NCBI GenBank assembly: GCA_016699445.1
Contig: CP064976.1
Location: 1,240,001-1,304,000 of the forward strand
DNA: 64,000 nucleotides
Reading direction: 5' to 3'
From: Deltaproteobacteria bacterium
GTDB lineage: Bacteria; UBA10199; JACPAL01; GCA-016699445
Positions 26,506 through 35,678 of the stretch are shown in pieces; the stretch's first letter is position 1; each line of letters begins with the position of its first letter. The position numbers and the translations under genes are program-made. Below the pieces are notes generated by a model. It did not search any database. It was given only the letters and a program-made list of their open reading frames with translations, and was not told the DNA's origin.

Positions 26506-27303
26506 TTAAGCAACGCTCCCTAAGCGCTGCTGCTTTTCTTCGAGACGACTTAAAAACTCCTGTGCTAGTTGCAAATAACTTTCAGCCCCTTTTGATTTTA
26601 TGTCATAAAGCAGTACAGGCTTTCCGTGACTAGGTGCTTCAGACAATCTAATATTTCGAGGAATCACGGTTCGAAAAACCTTGTCTCCAAAATGAGCTCT
26701 TAATTCATGCTCAACATCATGAGCTAAATTGTTTCGCGCATCATGCATTGTGATAAGAATTCCCAAAACATCTAAAGATGGATTGAGGTTTTGTTGTACC
26801 AAGGAAACAGTTCTCATAAGATCGGAAATACCCTCGAGCGCATAGTATTCTGCCTGAACTGGTACTAACAAATAGTGTGAAGCGACTAAGAGATTGAGTG
26901 TAAGAAGGCCTAGTGATGGTGGTGAATCTATAAGGATAAAATCGTATTGAGAATGGTAAGGCTCTAATGATTTTTTGAGCGCATATTCTCTCTGTTCAAA
27001 GGAAACGAGCTCTACCTCCGCCCCTACAAGATCGGTTGCAGCAGGAATAATGTCTAAATAGGCGAGGTCTGTTTTTTGAGGTGCCAGAGGCGTTGCAGGG
27101 CTCTGGTCAACGACAAGCCTGTAACTATTTGATTCAATTGAGTTTTTCTGTATTCCAAGGCCGCTGCTCGAGTTAGATTGTGGGTCAAAGTCTACTAAAA
27201 GGACATGTTTTTCTGCTGCAGCTAGTGAGGCCGCTAAGTTGATGGCGGATGTTGTCTTACCAACACCCCCTTTTTGATTACAGAGCCCAATAATTTCAGC
27301 CAT
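26506..27303 (-). CDS. parA: chromosome-partitioning ATPase ParA/Soj
   Basis: 265 aa deviant-Walker ATPase that moves ParB-parS complexes. The P-loop is KGGVGKTTSAINLAASLA, with VLLVDFDPQSNSSSG (A') and YDFILIDSPPSLGLLTLN (B). Chromosomal type: no N-terminal HTH. A perfect parS lies 62 bases upstream of its start, between parA and rsmG. Confidence 0.96.
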   Translation of the reverse strand: MAEIIGLCNQKGGVGKTTSAINLAASLAAAEKHVLLVDFDPQSNSSSGLGIQKNSIESNSYRLVVDQSPATPLAPQKTDLAYLDIIPAATDLVGAEVELVSFEQREYALKKSLEPYHSQYDFILIDSPPSLGLLTLNLLVASHYLLVPVQAEYYALEGISDLMRTVSLVQQNLNPSLDVLGILITMHDARNNLAHDVEHELRAHFGDKVFRTVIPRNIRLSEAPSHGKPVLLYDIKSKGAESYLQLAQEFLSRLEEKQQRLGSVA

Positions 27304-27364
27304 TTAGTTAAAACCTCATTAAAGAGGCTGATTTATAATATTAAAGGGGATGGTTGGCAATGTT

Positions 27365-27380
27365 TGTTTCACGTGAAACA
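27365..27380. other. parS: parS centromere site, perfect
   Basis: TGTTTCACGTGAAACA is identical to the 16-bp parS consensus. Located in the gap between rsmG and parA, about 15 kb from oriC. ParB nucleates here and slides outward. Confidence 0.95.
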
Positions 27381-28007
27381 TTAATTTTTAACTGCCCAGA
27401 TAATACTGCGTCGTTCTTTGGAGGGCAATAGGTAAGGCTCGGAATTGAATTGGGAGAAATTGAGTTTGATTCGAGATGGGTGGGCTTCAATAATTTCTGA
27501 CTCAAGCTTTTCACCTTTTAGCGTGGCTAGTAGGCCGCCTTGTTTAAGATGAAAGGCTCCTACATTAATAAAGTTGTTTAAGGTGGCAAAAGCTCGTGAA
27601 ATCGCGAAGTCGAATTTTCCTAATGGTTTGTCTGTAATGGTTTCATTGATGACGAAAGTATCTTGTAGTTTTAATTCGCGAATAACAGTTTTTATGAAAA
27701 AACATTTCTTTTGAATGGATTCGGCTAAATAAAGTTTAATTTCAGGAAAAATAATTTTTAGGGCGAGCCCGGGGAGTCCATTCCCCGCCCCTATGTCTAG
27801 AAAAGTTTCACGTGAAACATTTCTAAATCTCTCATCTTCGAAAAAAAAAGTAAATGCTAGAGAGTCTAAGAAATGAAGCTCGATAATATCTTGCGGATTT
27901 GTCAGTGCGGTTAGATTAATTTTCGAATTCCATTTTAATATAAGATTGAGATATGTTTCAAACTCGACCTTATGTTTATTATAGAGATGCTGAGGAAGTG
28001 TATACAC
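27381..28007 (-). CDS. rsmG: 16S rRNA m7G527 methyltransferase RsmG
   Basis: 208 aa SAM-dependent methyltransferase (GidB) that modifies G527 of 16S rRNA. Motif I FLDIGAGNGLPGLALKIIFP, motif II LYLAESIQKKCFFI and ISRAFATLNNF are typical. The coding sequence contains a second parS site. Its start lies one base from the mnmG stop (gidA-gidB order). Confidence 0.94.
   Translation of the reverse strand: MYTLPQHLYNKHKVEFETYLNLILKWNSKINLTALTNPQDIIELHFLDSLAFTFFFEDERFRNVSRETFLDIGAGNGLPGLALKIIFPEIKLYLAESIQKKCFFIKTVIRELKLQDTFVINETITDKPLGKFDFAISRAFATLNNFINVGAFHLKQGGLLATLKGEKLESEIIEAHPSRIKLNFSQFNSEPYLLPSKERRSIIWAVKN
27804..27819. other. parS: parS site inside rsmG, one mismatch
   Basis: AGTTTCACGTGAAACA differs from consensus only at the first base; the inner 14 bases are a perfect palindrome. 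It encodes part of the rsmG motif (RNVSRETF), so site and coding sequence coexist. Located 424 bases from the first parS. Confidence 0.9.
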
Positions 28008-28008
28008 G

Positions 28009-29874
28009 TTAAATGCGATTTTCTTGAGGCCTTTTTAGATAAACAAGAATTACAGAAAGTGCCGCGGGAGTGACTCCCGGAATTCGAGACGCTTGCCCGA
28101 TGCAATCCGGTTTTACTTTTGTTAGTTTTTCTATCATTTCACGCGATAAGCCAGGAATTCCGGCAAAACTAAAATCGTTAGGTATTTTTACTGATTCCAT
28201 TTTTTTGAATTGGCTGATTTGATCTTGTTGTCGCCCCAAATAACCTTCGTACTTAATTTGAATTTCAACTTGCTCAAGGACTTCATTTCTTTGAATAGGA
28301 TTTAAGTCCAAAAACTGGGGAGAGAGAAAGTATTCTGAAAGATGGGTTTGTAAAAGTGTGTGGATATTAACTTCCGGACGTTTCAATAATGTTTCTAAAA
28401 GAACTCCAGCAATCCGTTTTTGTTTGAGAAGTTTAGTTAGGCGATCAATTTCAAAAAATTTATTTTGAGATCTTAGAAAATCATCATCTGAAACAAGACC
28501 TAAAGATCTGCCAATCTTACGTAAACGAAGATCTGCATTATCTTCCCGGAGTGAAAGTCTGTACTCAGCTCGAGACGTAAACATGCGATAAGGTTCCGAA
28601 CGGCCTTCTGTCGTGACCCCCTTGGTTACAAGGTCATCTATCATAATACCTATATAGGCTTGAGAGCGGTCGAGAATAAAAGGCTGGTGTCCACGACTTT
28701 TCAAAACAGCATTTATGCCTGCCATAAGACCTTGAGCCGCCGCTTCTTCATAGCCTGTAGTTCCATTAATTTGTCCTGCATGAAACAATCCGGAGATTTT
28801 TTTGGTTTCCAAAGAATGATCTAGCTGAGTGGGGGGAACGAAATCATATTCAATGGCATAACCTGGTTTGGCGATTATGGCATTTTCAAGTCCTGGGATA
28901 GTACGTACAAAAGCAAGTTGGACATCTTCAGGAAGGCTTGTAGAGATTCCGTTAGGGTACCATTCGGGATGATCTAATCCTTCAGGCTCTAAAAAAATTT
29001 GATGTCGTTCCCGATCTCCAAACTTAACAATTTTATCTTCAATAGAGGGACAATAACGAGGTCCAGTTGATTGAATGACCCCTGAGTAAAGAGGGGATCT
29101 GCTTAGATTTTGTTTAATAATTTCATGTGTTTGTATATTTGTATGGGTGATGTAACAACAGGTTTGTTGTTGAGTGAGATGGGCATTGGAAAAACTAAAA
29201 AGCGTTGGGCTAGGATCTCCCCATTGTTGTTCCATTTTTTCAAAATTTATACTGGTTCCCAAAATTCTCGGAGGTGTACCAGTTTTGAGACGTCCTACTT
29301 CAAAGCCAAATTGCCGAAAACTATCTGAAAGCTTTTCAGAAGGGCGATCCTCTCTTCGACCAGCAGGCCAGTTATAAAATCCCGTATGAGCAAGACCTTT
29401 GAGAAAGGTTCCCGTACACACAACGATGGATCTGCAAAATATTTTTTCACCGCTTTCTAAGAGAACAGCCTCCACTCGAGAGTTTGGTGCAATAATTTCA
29501 TCAACCATGCCTTCATAGATAGCTAGATTTTGTTGAGCTTTTAAAACTTCCTGCATCCGTCGTTTATAAAGATTTTTATCAGATTGACAGCGCGTGCCGC
29601 GTACAGCGGGCCCTTTGTTGGTATTAAGTCGACGAAAGTGAATACCTGTTTGGTCAGCAACTTTTCCCATTTCTCCGCCTAAGGCGTCAATTTCACGAAC
29701 AAGATGTCCTTTGCCAATACCACCAATAGCCGGATTGCAGCTCATTTGAGCTATATTGTCGATATTTGAGGTGACAAGTAGCGTTGTAGCGCCCATGCGT
29801 GCAGAGGCTAAAGCCGCTTCACACCCAGCATGCCCAGCACCAATGATAATAATTTCAAAATTTCTATATGACAT
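28009..29874 (-). CDS. mnmG: tRNA uridine 5-carboxymethylaminomethyl modification enzyme MnmG
   Basis: FAD-dependent partner of MnmE that installs cmnm5U34 in tRNAs. The Rossmann FAD motif IIIGAGHAGCEAALASARMG follows the start. TLLVTSNIDNIAQMSCNPAI, GIGKGHLVREIDALGG, and the C-terminal CIGQASRIPGVTPAAL are family hallmarks. ATG 29874 (MSYRNFEIIIIG) is chosen over the longer frame from 29928 because it fits the usual N-terminus. About 621 aa. Confidence 0.96.
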   Translation of the reverse strand: MSYRNFEIIIIGAGHAGCEAALASARMGATTLLVTSNIDNIAQMSCNPAIGGIGKGHLVREIDALGGEMGKVADQTGIHFRRLNTNKGPAVRGTRCQSDKNLYKRRMQEVLKAQQNLAIYEGMVDEIIAPNSRVEAVLLESGEKIFCRSIVVCTGTFLKGLAHTGFYNWPAGRREDRPSEKLSDSFRQFGFEVGRLKTGTPPRILGTSINFEKMEQQWGDPSPTLFSFSNAHLTQQQTCCYITHTNIQTHEIIKQNLSRSPLYSGVIQSTGPRYCPSIEDKIVKFGDRERHQIFLEPEGLDHPEWYPNGISTSLPEDVQLAFVRTIPGLENAIIAKPGYAIEYDFVPPTQLDHSLETKKISGLFHAGQINGTTGYEEAAAQGLMAGINAVLKSRGHQPFILDRSQAYIGIMIDDLVTKGVTTEGRSEPYRMFTSRAEYRLSLREDNADLRLRKIGRSLGLVSDDDFLRSQNKFFEIDRLTKLLKQKRIAGVLLETLLKRPEVNIHTLLQTHLSEYFLSPQFLDLNPIQRNEVLEQVEIQIKYEGYLGRQQDQISQFKKMESVKIPNDFSFAGIPGLSREMIEKLTKVKPDCIGQASRIPGVTPAALSVILVYLKRPQENRI

Positions 29875-29912
29875 GGACTTAATTTTCGTCAGATGGGTAA
29901 AATGGTTGCTCG

Positions 29913-31292
29913 TTATTTTCCAATACAAAAATTTGAGAAGATTTCTCCTAAAATTTCATCATTGGTAATCTCGCCTGTAATTTCTCCCAATTCATCAGTG
30001 AGGATATTAAGATCGGAAACTAAAAATTCAAGAGAGAGTTTTTCCACACTGGATCGTTGTACTTTTTCTAATGACTTAAGTGCTCGTTCAAGCGCGACGC
30101 GATGGCGGATATTAATAAGGACTAGTCCTTCAGTTGAAGATGATTTTGTTGTATTAAAATAATCGATTATTTTTCGTTTGAGTGAATCTATACCCTCTCC
30201 AGTTTTGGCAGAAATGAATATAGGATCAACCAGCTGAATATTATTTTTTTTATCTAAGTCTGATTTATTAAAAATAGAGAGAGAATTTTGGGGTAATAGA
30301 GAAAGGATTTTTTTATCCTGCTCATCAAAAGGGTGATTAGTATCAAAGACAGCAAGAACAAGATCCGCCGCTTTTAATTTTTCTTGAGCTCGACGAATAC
30401 CTTCAGATTCAACGCTTTCATCAATATCACGGATACCGGCTGTATCAATAAAGCGAACCATGAGCCCTTCAAGGTCCAGACATTCTTCGATTAAGTCACG
30501 TGTAGTGCCTGGCGTAGAATGAACGATAGCCCTATTTTCTTGAAGTAGCGCATTAAATAAGCTCGATTTCCCGACATTAGGTTTTCCCACAATAGCCACG
30601 CGAATACCTTCTCTCATGCGGCGACCTTCTTCATATGTAGATAAAAGAGCCTTAATTCTTACCTCAATACGATTCAGACGATCACTGATTTCTTCATAGT
30701 AAAGGCCCTGAACATCTTCATCTTCCGGAAAATCAATCATGGCCTCCATCTGAGCTCGCAAGACAATGAGATCGTTCCTCATTTTTTTTATTATTTCAGA
30801 TAGTTGGCCTTGAAGATATTTTTCGGCCATTTTCGCTGAGCGTTCATTGGTTGATGAAATGAGTTCGGCTCCGGATTCCGCTTGAATTAAATCCAACTTT
30901 CCATTCCAAAAAGCTCTTTTGGTAAATTCTCCAGGCTTGGCAAGTCGGGCACCTGCTCGACATATTTGGGATAAAATTTCATTAAGAAGAAATGGGTTTC
31001 CATGAGCATGAATTTCCAAAAGATCCTCCCCAGTGTAAGAACGAGGGGATCTAAAAGGTAGAGCTAATACTTGATCTAGAATGTTTTTGCTCTCCAGATG
31101 AATCATCTGTCCCAGTAAAACTTTACCTGTTTCAAAGGATTCTGGGAAATCGTTATTCCATAACTTGCTAATAATAGAATACGTTTTAGGACCAGAAATT
31201 CGAATAATTCCTATAGCCCCTGATCCTGAGGGTGTAGCAATCGCTGCTATAGTGTCATTATCGTGACTGGGATAACTAGGTAAATGTGTCAT
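29913..31292 (-). CDS. mnmE: tRNA modification GTPase MnmE
   Basis: 459 aa GTPase. N-terminal folate-binding domain (DTIAAIATPSGSGAIGIIRI, EIHAHGNPFLLNEI, EFTKRAFWNGKLDL). G domain with G1 GKPNVGKSSLFNALL, G2 TPGTTRD, G3 DTAG and G4 NKSD. It ends with the zinc/folate CIGK motif at the extreme C-terminus. Located 38 bases upstream of mnmG, its functional partner. Confidence 0.96.
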   Translation of the reverse strand: MTHLPSYPSHDNDTIAAIATPSGSGAIGIIRISGPKTYSIISKLWNNDFPESFETGKVLLGQMIHLESKNILDQVLALPFRSPRSYTGEDLLEIHAHGNPFLLNEILSQICRAGARLAKPGEFTKRAFWNGKLDLIQAESGAELISSTNERSAKMAEKYLQGQLSEIIKKMRNDLIVLRAQMEAMIDFPEDEDVQGLYYEEISDRLNRIEVRIKALLSTYEEGRRMREGIRVAIVGKPNVGKSSLFNALLQENRAIVHSTPGTTRDLIEECLDLEGLMVRFIDTAGIRDIDESVESEGIRRAQEKLKAADLVLAVFDTNHPFDEQDKKILSLLPQNSLSIFNKSDLDKKNNIQLVDPIFISAKTGEGIDSLKRKIIDYFNTTKSSSTEGLVLINIRHRVALERALKSLEKVQRSSVEKLSLEFLVSDLNILTDELGEITGEITNDEILGEIFSNFCIGK

Positions 31293-31329
31293 AAATTTTT
31301 TAAAATAGTACTTTTTAAGAAGGGGGTCC

Positions 31330-31386
31330 TTGACAGGCCTTGAACTGTACCTATATTGCGACCGCTTCTGCGTTTAGTGCGCAGAA
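31330..31386 (+). promoter_or_regulatory. groESL promoter and inverted repeat
   Basis: TTGACA (31330-31335), 16 bases, TATATT (31352-31357): a strong sigma-70-type promoter. Directly downstream TTCTGCG-N7-CGCAGAA (31366-31372 and 31380-31386) is a perfect inverted repeat covering the likely transcript start. It is not the classical CIRCE sequence (TTAGCACTC-N9-GAGTGCTAA), so a different repressor or an RNA hairpin may control the chaperonin operon. Confidence 0.65.
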
Positions 31387-31470
31387 CTACTGGTAAGTAC
31401 AATACAAGATCAACTCAATTTACACTTCTCAAGAGAATGGGAAGTTGTGTCTTATTAATAAGGAGGCATT

Positions 31471-31773
31471 ATGGCTGAAAAGAAGAAGAGCATTCGACCC
31501 TTGGGTGAGCGGGTTCTGGTGCAACGTTTGAATGAAGAAGAAAAAACAAAGGGTGGTATCATTATTCCTGATTCCGCAAAAGAAAAACCCCAAGAAGGAA
31601 AAGTGATCGCAATTGGCAATGGCCGTTATGAAGATGGAAAGTTGATTCCCCTTCAGGTCAAAGCTGGTGAGAAAATTCTTTTCAGCAAATATTCTGGTAA
31701 TGAAATCAAAATCGATGGTGAAGAATATCTCATTATGAAAGAGGATGAGATTTTAGGCGTATTGGAAGCTTAA
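31471..31773 (+). CDS. groES: co-chaperonin GroES
   Basis: 100 aa lid of the GroEL cage. IRPLGERVLVQRLNEEEKTK, the mobile loop GGIIIPDSAKEKPQ, and VKAGEKILFSKYSGNEI are canonical. ATG 31471 has a strong SD (AAGGAGG). groEL follows after 25 bases. Confidence 0.97.
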   Translation: MAEKKKSIRPLGERVLVQRLNEEEKTKGGIIIPDSAKEKPQEGKVIAIGNGRYEDGKLIPLQVKAGEKILFSKYSGNEIKIDGEEYLIMKEDEILGVLEA

Positions 31774-31798
31774 TTATTTAATTTTTTAAGGAGAAATT

Positions 31799-33442
31799 AT
31801 GGGAGCTAAGGAAATAAAATTTAATCAAGGAGCCCGCGAAGCCATTTTAAAAGGCGTCAATGCTTTGGCCGATGCTGTTAAGGTGACTTTGGGTCCTAAA
31901 GGTCGTAACGTTATTCTCGAAAAATCATTTGGATCACCTACAATCACGAAAGACGGTGTGAGTGTGGCCAAAGAAATCGAGCTTGAAAACAAATTTGAAA
32001 ACATGGGTGCTCAGATGGTTAAGGAAGTTGCCTCTAAAACATCTGATGTTGCCGGTGATGGGACCACAACAGCGACTGTTTTGGCCCAAGCGATTTATCG
32101 TGAAGGCGTAAAGGTTGTTGCTGCTGGAAACAATCCTATGGCTTTGAAACGTGGTATTGAAAAGGCTGTAGCAGTCGCCGTGGAAGAGTTGAAGAAACTT
32201 TCTAAAGCTACAAAAGATCACAAAGAAATTGCTCAGGTTGGAACTATTTCAGCAAATAATGATTCTACCATTGGTAATATCATTGCTGAAGCTATGGAAA
32301 AAGTCGGTAAAGAAGGTGTTATCACTGTAGAAGAAGCTAAATCTATGGAGACAACATTGGATGTCGTGGAAGGTATGCAGTTTGACCGTGGTTACCTTTC
32401 TCCTTACTTTGTGACAGATCAAGAAAGAATGACCTGCACATTGGAAGATCCTTATATCTTAATTCATGAAAAGAAGATCAGCTCAATGAAAGAACTTCTT
32501 CCAGTTTTGGAAGGAATTGCTCGTTCAGGTCGTCCCCTTTTGATTATTGCTGAAGATATCGAAGGCGAAGCTGTGGCCACTCTTGTTGTGAATAGACTTC
32601 GTGGCACTCTACAGTGTGCTGCCGTCAAAGCCCCAGGCTTTGGTGATCGTCGTAAAGCTATGTTGGAAGATATCGGAATTTTAACCGGAGGAACCTGCAT
32701 CGCCGAAGAATTGGGTCGTAAGTTGGAAGATGTTCGTTTGGAAGATTTAGGCCGTGCTAAGAGAGTGACCATTGATAAAGATAACACAACTATTGTTGAT
32801 GGAGCTGGTAAAAAAGCAGCTATCGAAGGTCGTGTGAAGCAGATTCGCGCTCAGGTTGAAGAAACCTCTTCAGATTATGATCGTGAAAAATTGCAAGAAA
32901 GATTGGCCAAATTAGTAGGTGGTGTGGCTGTCATTCACGTGGGTGCTGCAACAGAAACTGAAATGAAGGAAAAGAAAGCGCGTGTTGAAGATGCTCTTCA
33001 TGCTACACGTGCAGCTGTTGAAGAAGGTATTGTCCCTGGTGGAGGTGTTGCCTTGATCCGCTGCATTAATGCTGTCGAAAAAGTAAAAGCTTCTCCAGAA
33101 GAACAATTTGGTATCGATATCATTAAGAGATCTTTGGAAGAACCTGCACGTTGGATTGCTCATAATGGTGGTTATGAAGGTGCTGTCATTGTTGATGAGA
33201 TTAAGAAGAACACAGGCGCCTATGGCTTCAATGGTGATTCTGGAAAATTTGAGGATCTTCTCAAAGCTGGAATCATTGATCCTACTAAGGTGACCCGATC
33301 GGCTCTTCAAAATGCCGCTAGCGTTGCTTCATTGTTGCTCACAACAGAAGCGATGATTGCTGATAAGCCAGATGACAAAGATAAGAGTGGTCCAGCCATG
33401 CCTCCAGGAGGAGGAATGGGTGGAATGGGCGGCATGATGTAA
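31799..33442 (+). CDS. groEL: chaperonin GroEL
   Basis: 547 aa 60-kDa chaperonin. N-terminal AKEIKFNQGAREAILKGVNA, ATP-binding TLGPKGRNVILEK and SDVAGDGTTTATVLA, and the usual Gly/Met-rich tail (MPPGGGMGGMGGMM). SD AAGGAGAA precedes ATG 31799. Confidence 0.98.
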   Translation: MGAKEIKFNQGAREAILKGVNALADAVKVTLGPKGRNVILEKSFGSPTITKDGVSVAKEIELENKFENMGAQMVKEVASKTSDVAGDGTTTATVLAQAIYREGVKVVAAGNNPMALKRGIEKAVAVAVEELKKLSKATKDHKEIAQVGTISANNDSTIGNIIAEAMEKVGKEGVITVEEAKSMETTLDVVEGMQFDRGYLSPYFVTDQERMTCTLEDPYILIHEKKISSMKELLPVLEGIARSGRPLLIIAEDIEGEAVATLVVNRLRGTLQCAAVKAPGFGDRRKAMLEDIGILTGGTCIAEELGRKLEDVRLEDLGRAKRVTIDKDNTTIVDGAGKKAAIEGRVKQIRAQVEETSSDYDREKLQERLAKLVGGVAVIHVGAATETEMKEKKARVEDALHATRAAVEEGIVPGGGVALIRCINAVEKVKASPEEQFGIDIIKRSLEEPARWIAHNGGYEGAVIVDEIKKNTGAYGFNGDSGKFEDLLKAGIIDPTKVTRSALQNAASVASLLLTTEAMIADKPDDKDKSGPAMPPGGGMGGMGGMM

Positions 33443-33524
33443 ATGACGCTCTACGCTAAAAGTTGACAAAACTTGCGAGTGCTCGATTGACTAATAAAGG
33501 AGCGGACTGTATACGAAGAAAACT

Positions 33525-35285
33525 TTGCGTACACGATCCGCTCCTTTTATTTTTTCAACACTAGTTGGTCTGTTTTCAGGCTTAGTAGGTTCTTCCGCCC
33601 AGGCTTTTGATTTTAGTACGCATGGTTATTTCAGAAATCGTGTTACTTTCTATCATGACCTAGACACTCAAACGCCAAATAATTCTATAAACCAAGGAGG
33701 AAGTTTAGGTGATAATGATCGTCTAGGCTCTATTTTCTTTGCTCAAGAAAGACTTCGTCTAGAACCAGTGATGAAATTGAATGATAATATTTCCATCCAT
33801 ACTTCTATGGATGTACTTGATAATATTATTCAAGGAACTCAAGAAACCAAAAAAATTGATTTTTTGTCTCCTATCGTTGGAACAATTCAACTGCCAGGTG
33901 CAGGTGGTGCAATTGGTGTAACAGGCGGCCAAGCGGGTGAAAATAAAGCTCTTAATTTGCGACGTGTTTATATGGATATCCTGACAACAGGTGGCAAATT
34001 TCGTATAGGTCGACAACCTTCACATATAGGTCTTGGTGTTTTTCAAAATGATGGAAATGGGATATTTGACGATTTTGGAGATACAGCAGACCGTATTTTA
34101 TATTTAGCAGCTCTTGAGACTCCAAAGCTTGGAACAATTAACGCGGGTTTTGCTGTCGACTTTACTTTTACTAAACAGAAAGATCCACGTATTGATGGTT
34201 TGGGTGGTGCTATTACAGGTCCAAAAGAAGATTTACATCAGTTTGGTGGAATTTTTTTATATGATATTGGTGATTTTTCAGTCGGGACTTTTTCAGGTAT
34301 TCGATATCGCAATGGAAAAGAAGGGGCAACTACTACTACAGCAAGAAGAGTTTTAGTAGATGGGAACGGAACAGCTATATTGGATTCAAAAGGAAATAAC
34401 CAATTAGGAGATCCTATACCAGCAGGAAAAGATGGAAATACCCTCCTTTATTTTACAGATCTCTATGGAGAATATAAAAATGGCCCTTTTAAATTTAGAG
34501 GGGAATATATTTTCTTAACTGGAAAACTTTCAACAGGAGTTGCTATTGATGCAATACCATTTAATGGGATTGATAATCCTTCAGCTCTAGCTCCCATAGA
34601 GCTTTCAGAGCAAAACACGGCTATGATTCATATGGGAGCTTTAGAAGCAGATGCGAATTATGATTTTGGAGAGATTCATTTAAAGGGTGGATATGCTTCT
34701 GGTGATGCACAACCATTATCTTCAAAAATTACTCAATTTGGTTTCAGACCTGACTATCAGTTAGGGTTGTTATTGTTTCATACGCCTCTAGGTTCATCTC
34801 CGAGAATTATGCAGGAGAATCAAAATGGTATTGGAAATCGACAATTAGTTGGTGCAGTCCCTGTGACAGGAAACTATATCAATAATGCTGTTTATGCAGC
34901 TATTGGATATGATCACCATCTTAATCTAGATAATATTTTGCCTAAACCTAAAGATTCAAAGATAGGGCTAAAGCTAATTACCGCATGGGCTCCGAAAAAT
35001 AATTTTGATATAGATTTTGCTGAAATAACAGGAATTAATACACTGCCAAGATTTGTAAATTCAGGAAAATGGTATGGTTGGGAAGTTGATTCTACCTTCC
35101 AAACAAGATTATGGGATCATTTTTTGTTTGATGTTACGGGTGGGGTTTTATTTCCAGGGCCTGCCTATGATGTAGCAGCTGACATTACTTACGGCCCATC
35201 TAACGTAGCAGGAATACCAAATGTTGTGTACGACAAAGCGAACATTTCTTGGGGTGCTCGAACAACATTTCTTGCTGAGTTTTAA
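33525..35285 (+). CDS. porin-like outer-membrane protein
   Basis: About 586 aa with signal peptide (APFIFSTLVGLFSGLVGSSA, cut near AQA), then amphipathic beta strands throughout and a C-terminal Phe, typical of a 16- to 18-strand barrel. No specific substrate can be assigned. Start is unresolved: the annotated start is TTG 33525. Four codons upstream an ACG (33513-33515) sits where ATG would give MKKTLRTRSAP..., 10 bases after a strong SD (AAAGGAG, 33496-33502). Either an ATG-to-ACG base error or a non-standard start is possible. Follows groEL by about 80 bases, with its own hairpin terminator. Confidence 0.82.
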   Translation: MRTRSAPFIFSTLVGLFSGLVGSSAQAFDFSTHGYFRNRVTFYHDLDTQTPNNSINQGGSLGDNDRLGSIFFAQERLRLEPVMKLNDNISIHTSMDVLDNIIQGTQETKKIDFLSPIVGTIQLPGAGGAIGVTGGQAGENKALNLRRVYMDILTTGGKFRIGRQPSHIGLGVFQNDGNGIFDDFGDTADRILYLAALETPKLGTINAGFAVDFTFTKQKDPRIDGLGGAITGPKEDLHQFGGIFLYDIGDFSVGTFSGIRYRNGKEGATTTTARRVLVDGNGTAILDSKGNNQLGDPIPAGKDGNTLLYFTDLYGEYKNGPFKFRGEYIFLTGKLSTGVAIDAIPFNGIDNPSALAPIELSEQNTAMIHMGALEADANYDFGEIHLKGGYASGDAQPLSSKITQFGFRPDYQLGLLLFHTPLGSSPRIMQENQNGIGNRQLVGAVPVTGNYINNAVYAAIGYDHHLNLDNILPKPKDSKIGLKLITAWAPKNNFDIDFAEITGINTLPRFVNSGKWYGWEVDSTFQTRLWDHFLFDVTGGVLFPGPAYDVAADITYGPSNVAGIPNVVYDKANISWGARTTFLAEF

Positions 35286-35290
35286 AATAA

Positions 35291-35316
35291 AAAAGGCACC
35301 TTTTCAGGTGCCTTTT
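35291..35316 (+). terminator. rho-independent terminator of the porin gene
   Basis: AAAAGGCACC-TTTTCA-GGTGCCTTTT: a perfect 10-bp stem beginning 6 bases after the porin stop. It is symmetric (A-tract/T-tract), so it may also stop the convergent minus-strand gene at 35342. Confidence 0.9.
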
Positions 35317-35341
35317 AATCTCTCATAAATCTTTTTATGGT

Positions 35342-35665
35342 TTACTGAACTTCTCGACCATTACCTGAATAAGGATTGAACATTGTGTATAGATCTTGAT
35401 GAGGTCGTAAGAATTTTTCTTTATCTTTTCCTTCAAGACCTTTTTTTGCTGCTTCAATACGAGCATTTTCTAAGCCATAAGTAGCTGTCAAAAATTTGAA
35501 ACCATCACCTGCATTTGGCTTTGATTCGAGTTCTACCCAAAACATGGCATCCTCAATCATATCAATGGCGAATTGCTTTTCTTGAGGATTGAGAGAGTTA
35601 AACTTGGGTGAGTATTTTAAAAAACTAAGTTTAGGATATTTATTTGTTAATTCTTCAAAAGTCAT
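35342..35665 (-). CDS. hypothetical small soluble protein
   Basis: 107 aa, no signal or membrane segment. It looks helical and charged (MTFEELTNKYPKLSFLKYSP; ENARIEAAKKGLEGKDKEKF), with Asn/Pro/Gly near the C-terminus (YTMFNPYSGNGREVQ). I do not recognise the family. It follows the 104-aa gene at 35679 by 13 bases, so the two are probably one unit. An SD-like AGGGGGAAC precedes its ATG 35665. Confidence 0.7.
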   Translation of the reverse strand: MTFEELTNKYPKLSFLKYSPKFNSLNPQEKQFAIDMIEDAMFWVELESKPNAGDGFKFLTATYGLENARIEAAKKGLEGKDKEKFLRPHQDLYTMFNPYSGNGREVQ

Positions 35666-35678
35666 AGTTCCCCCTAAT

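Noticed and set aside
33477..33484. GAGTGCTC after groEL as a CIRCE half site
   Set aside because: Only one arm is present, without the TTAGCACTC partner at the right distance; downstream rather than upstream of groESL.
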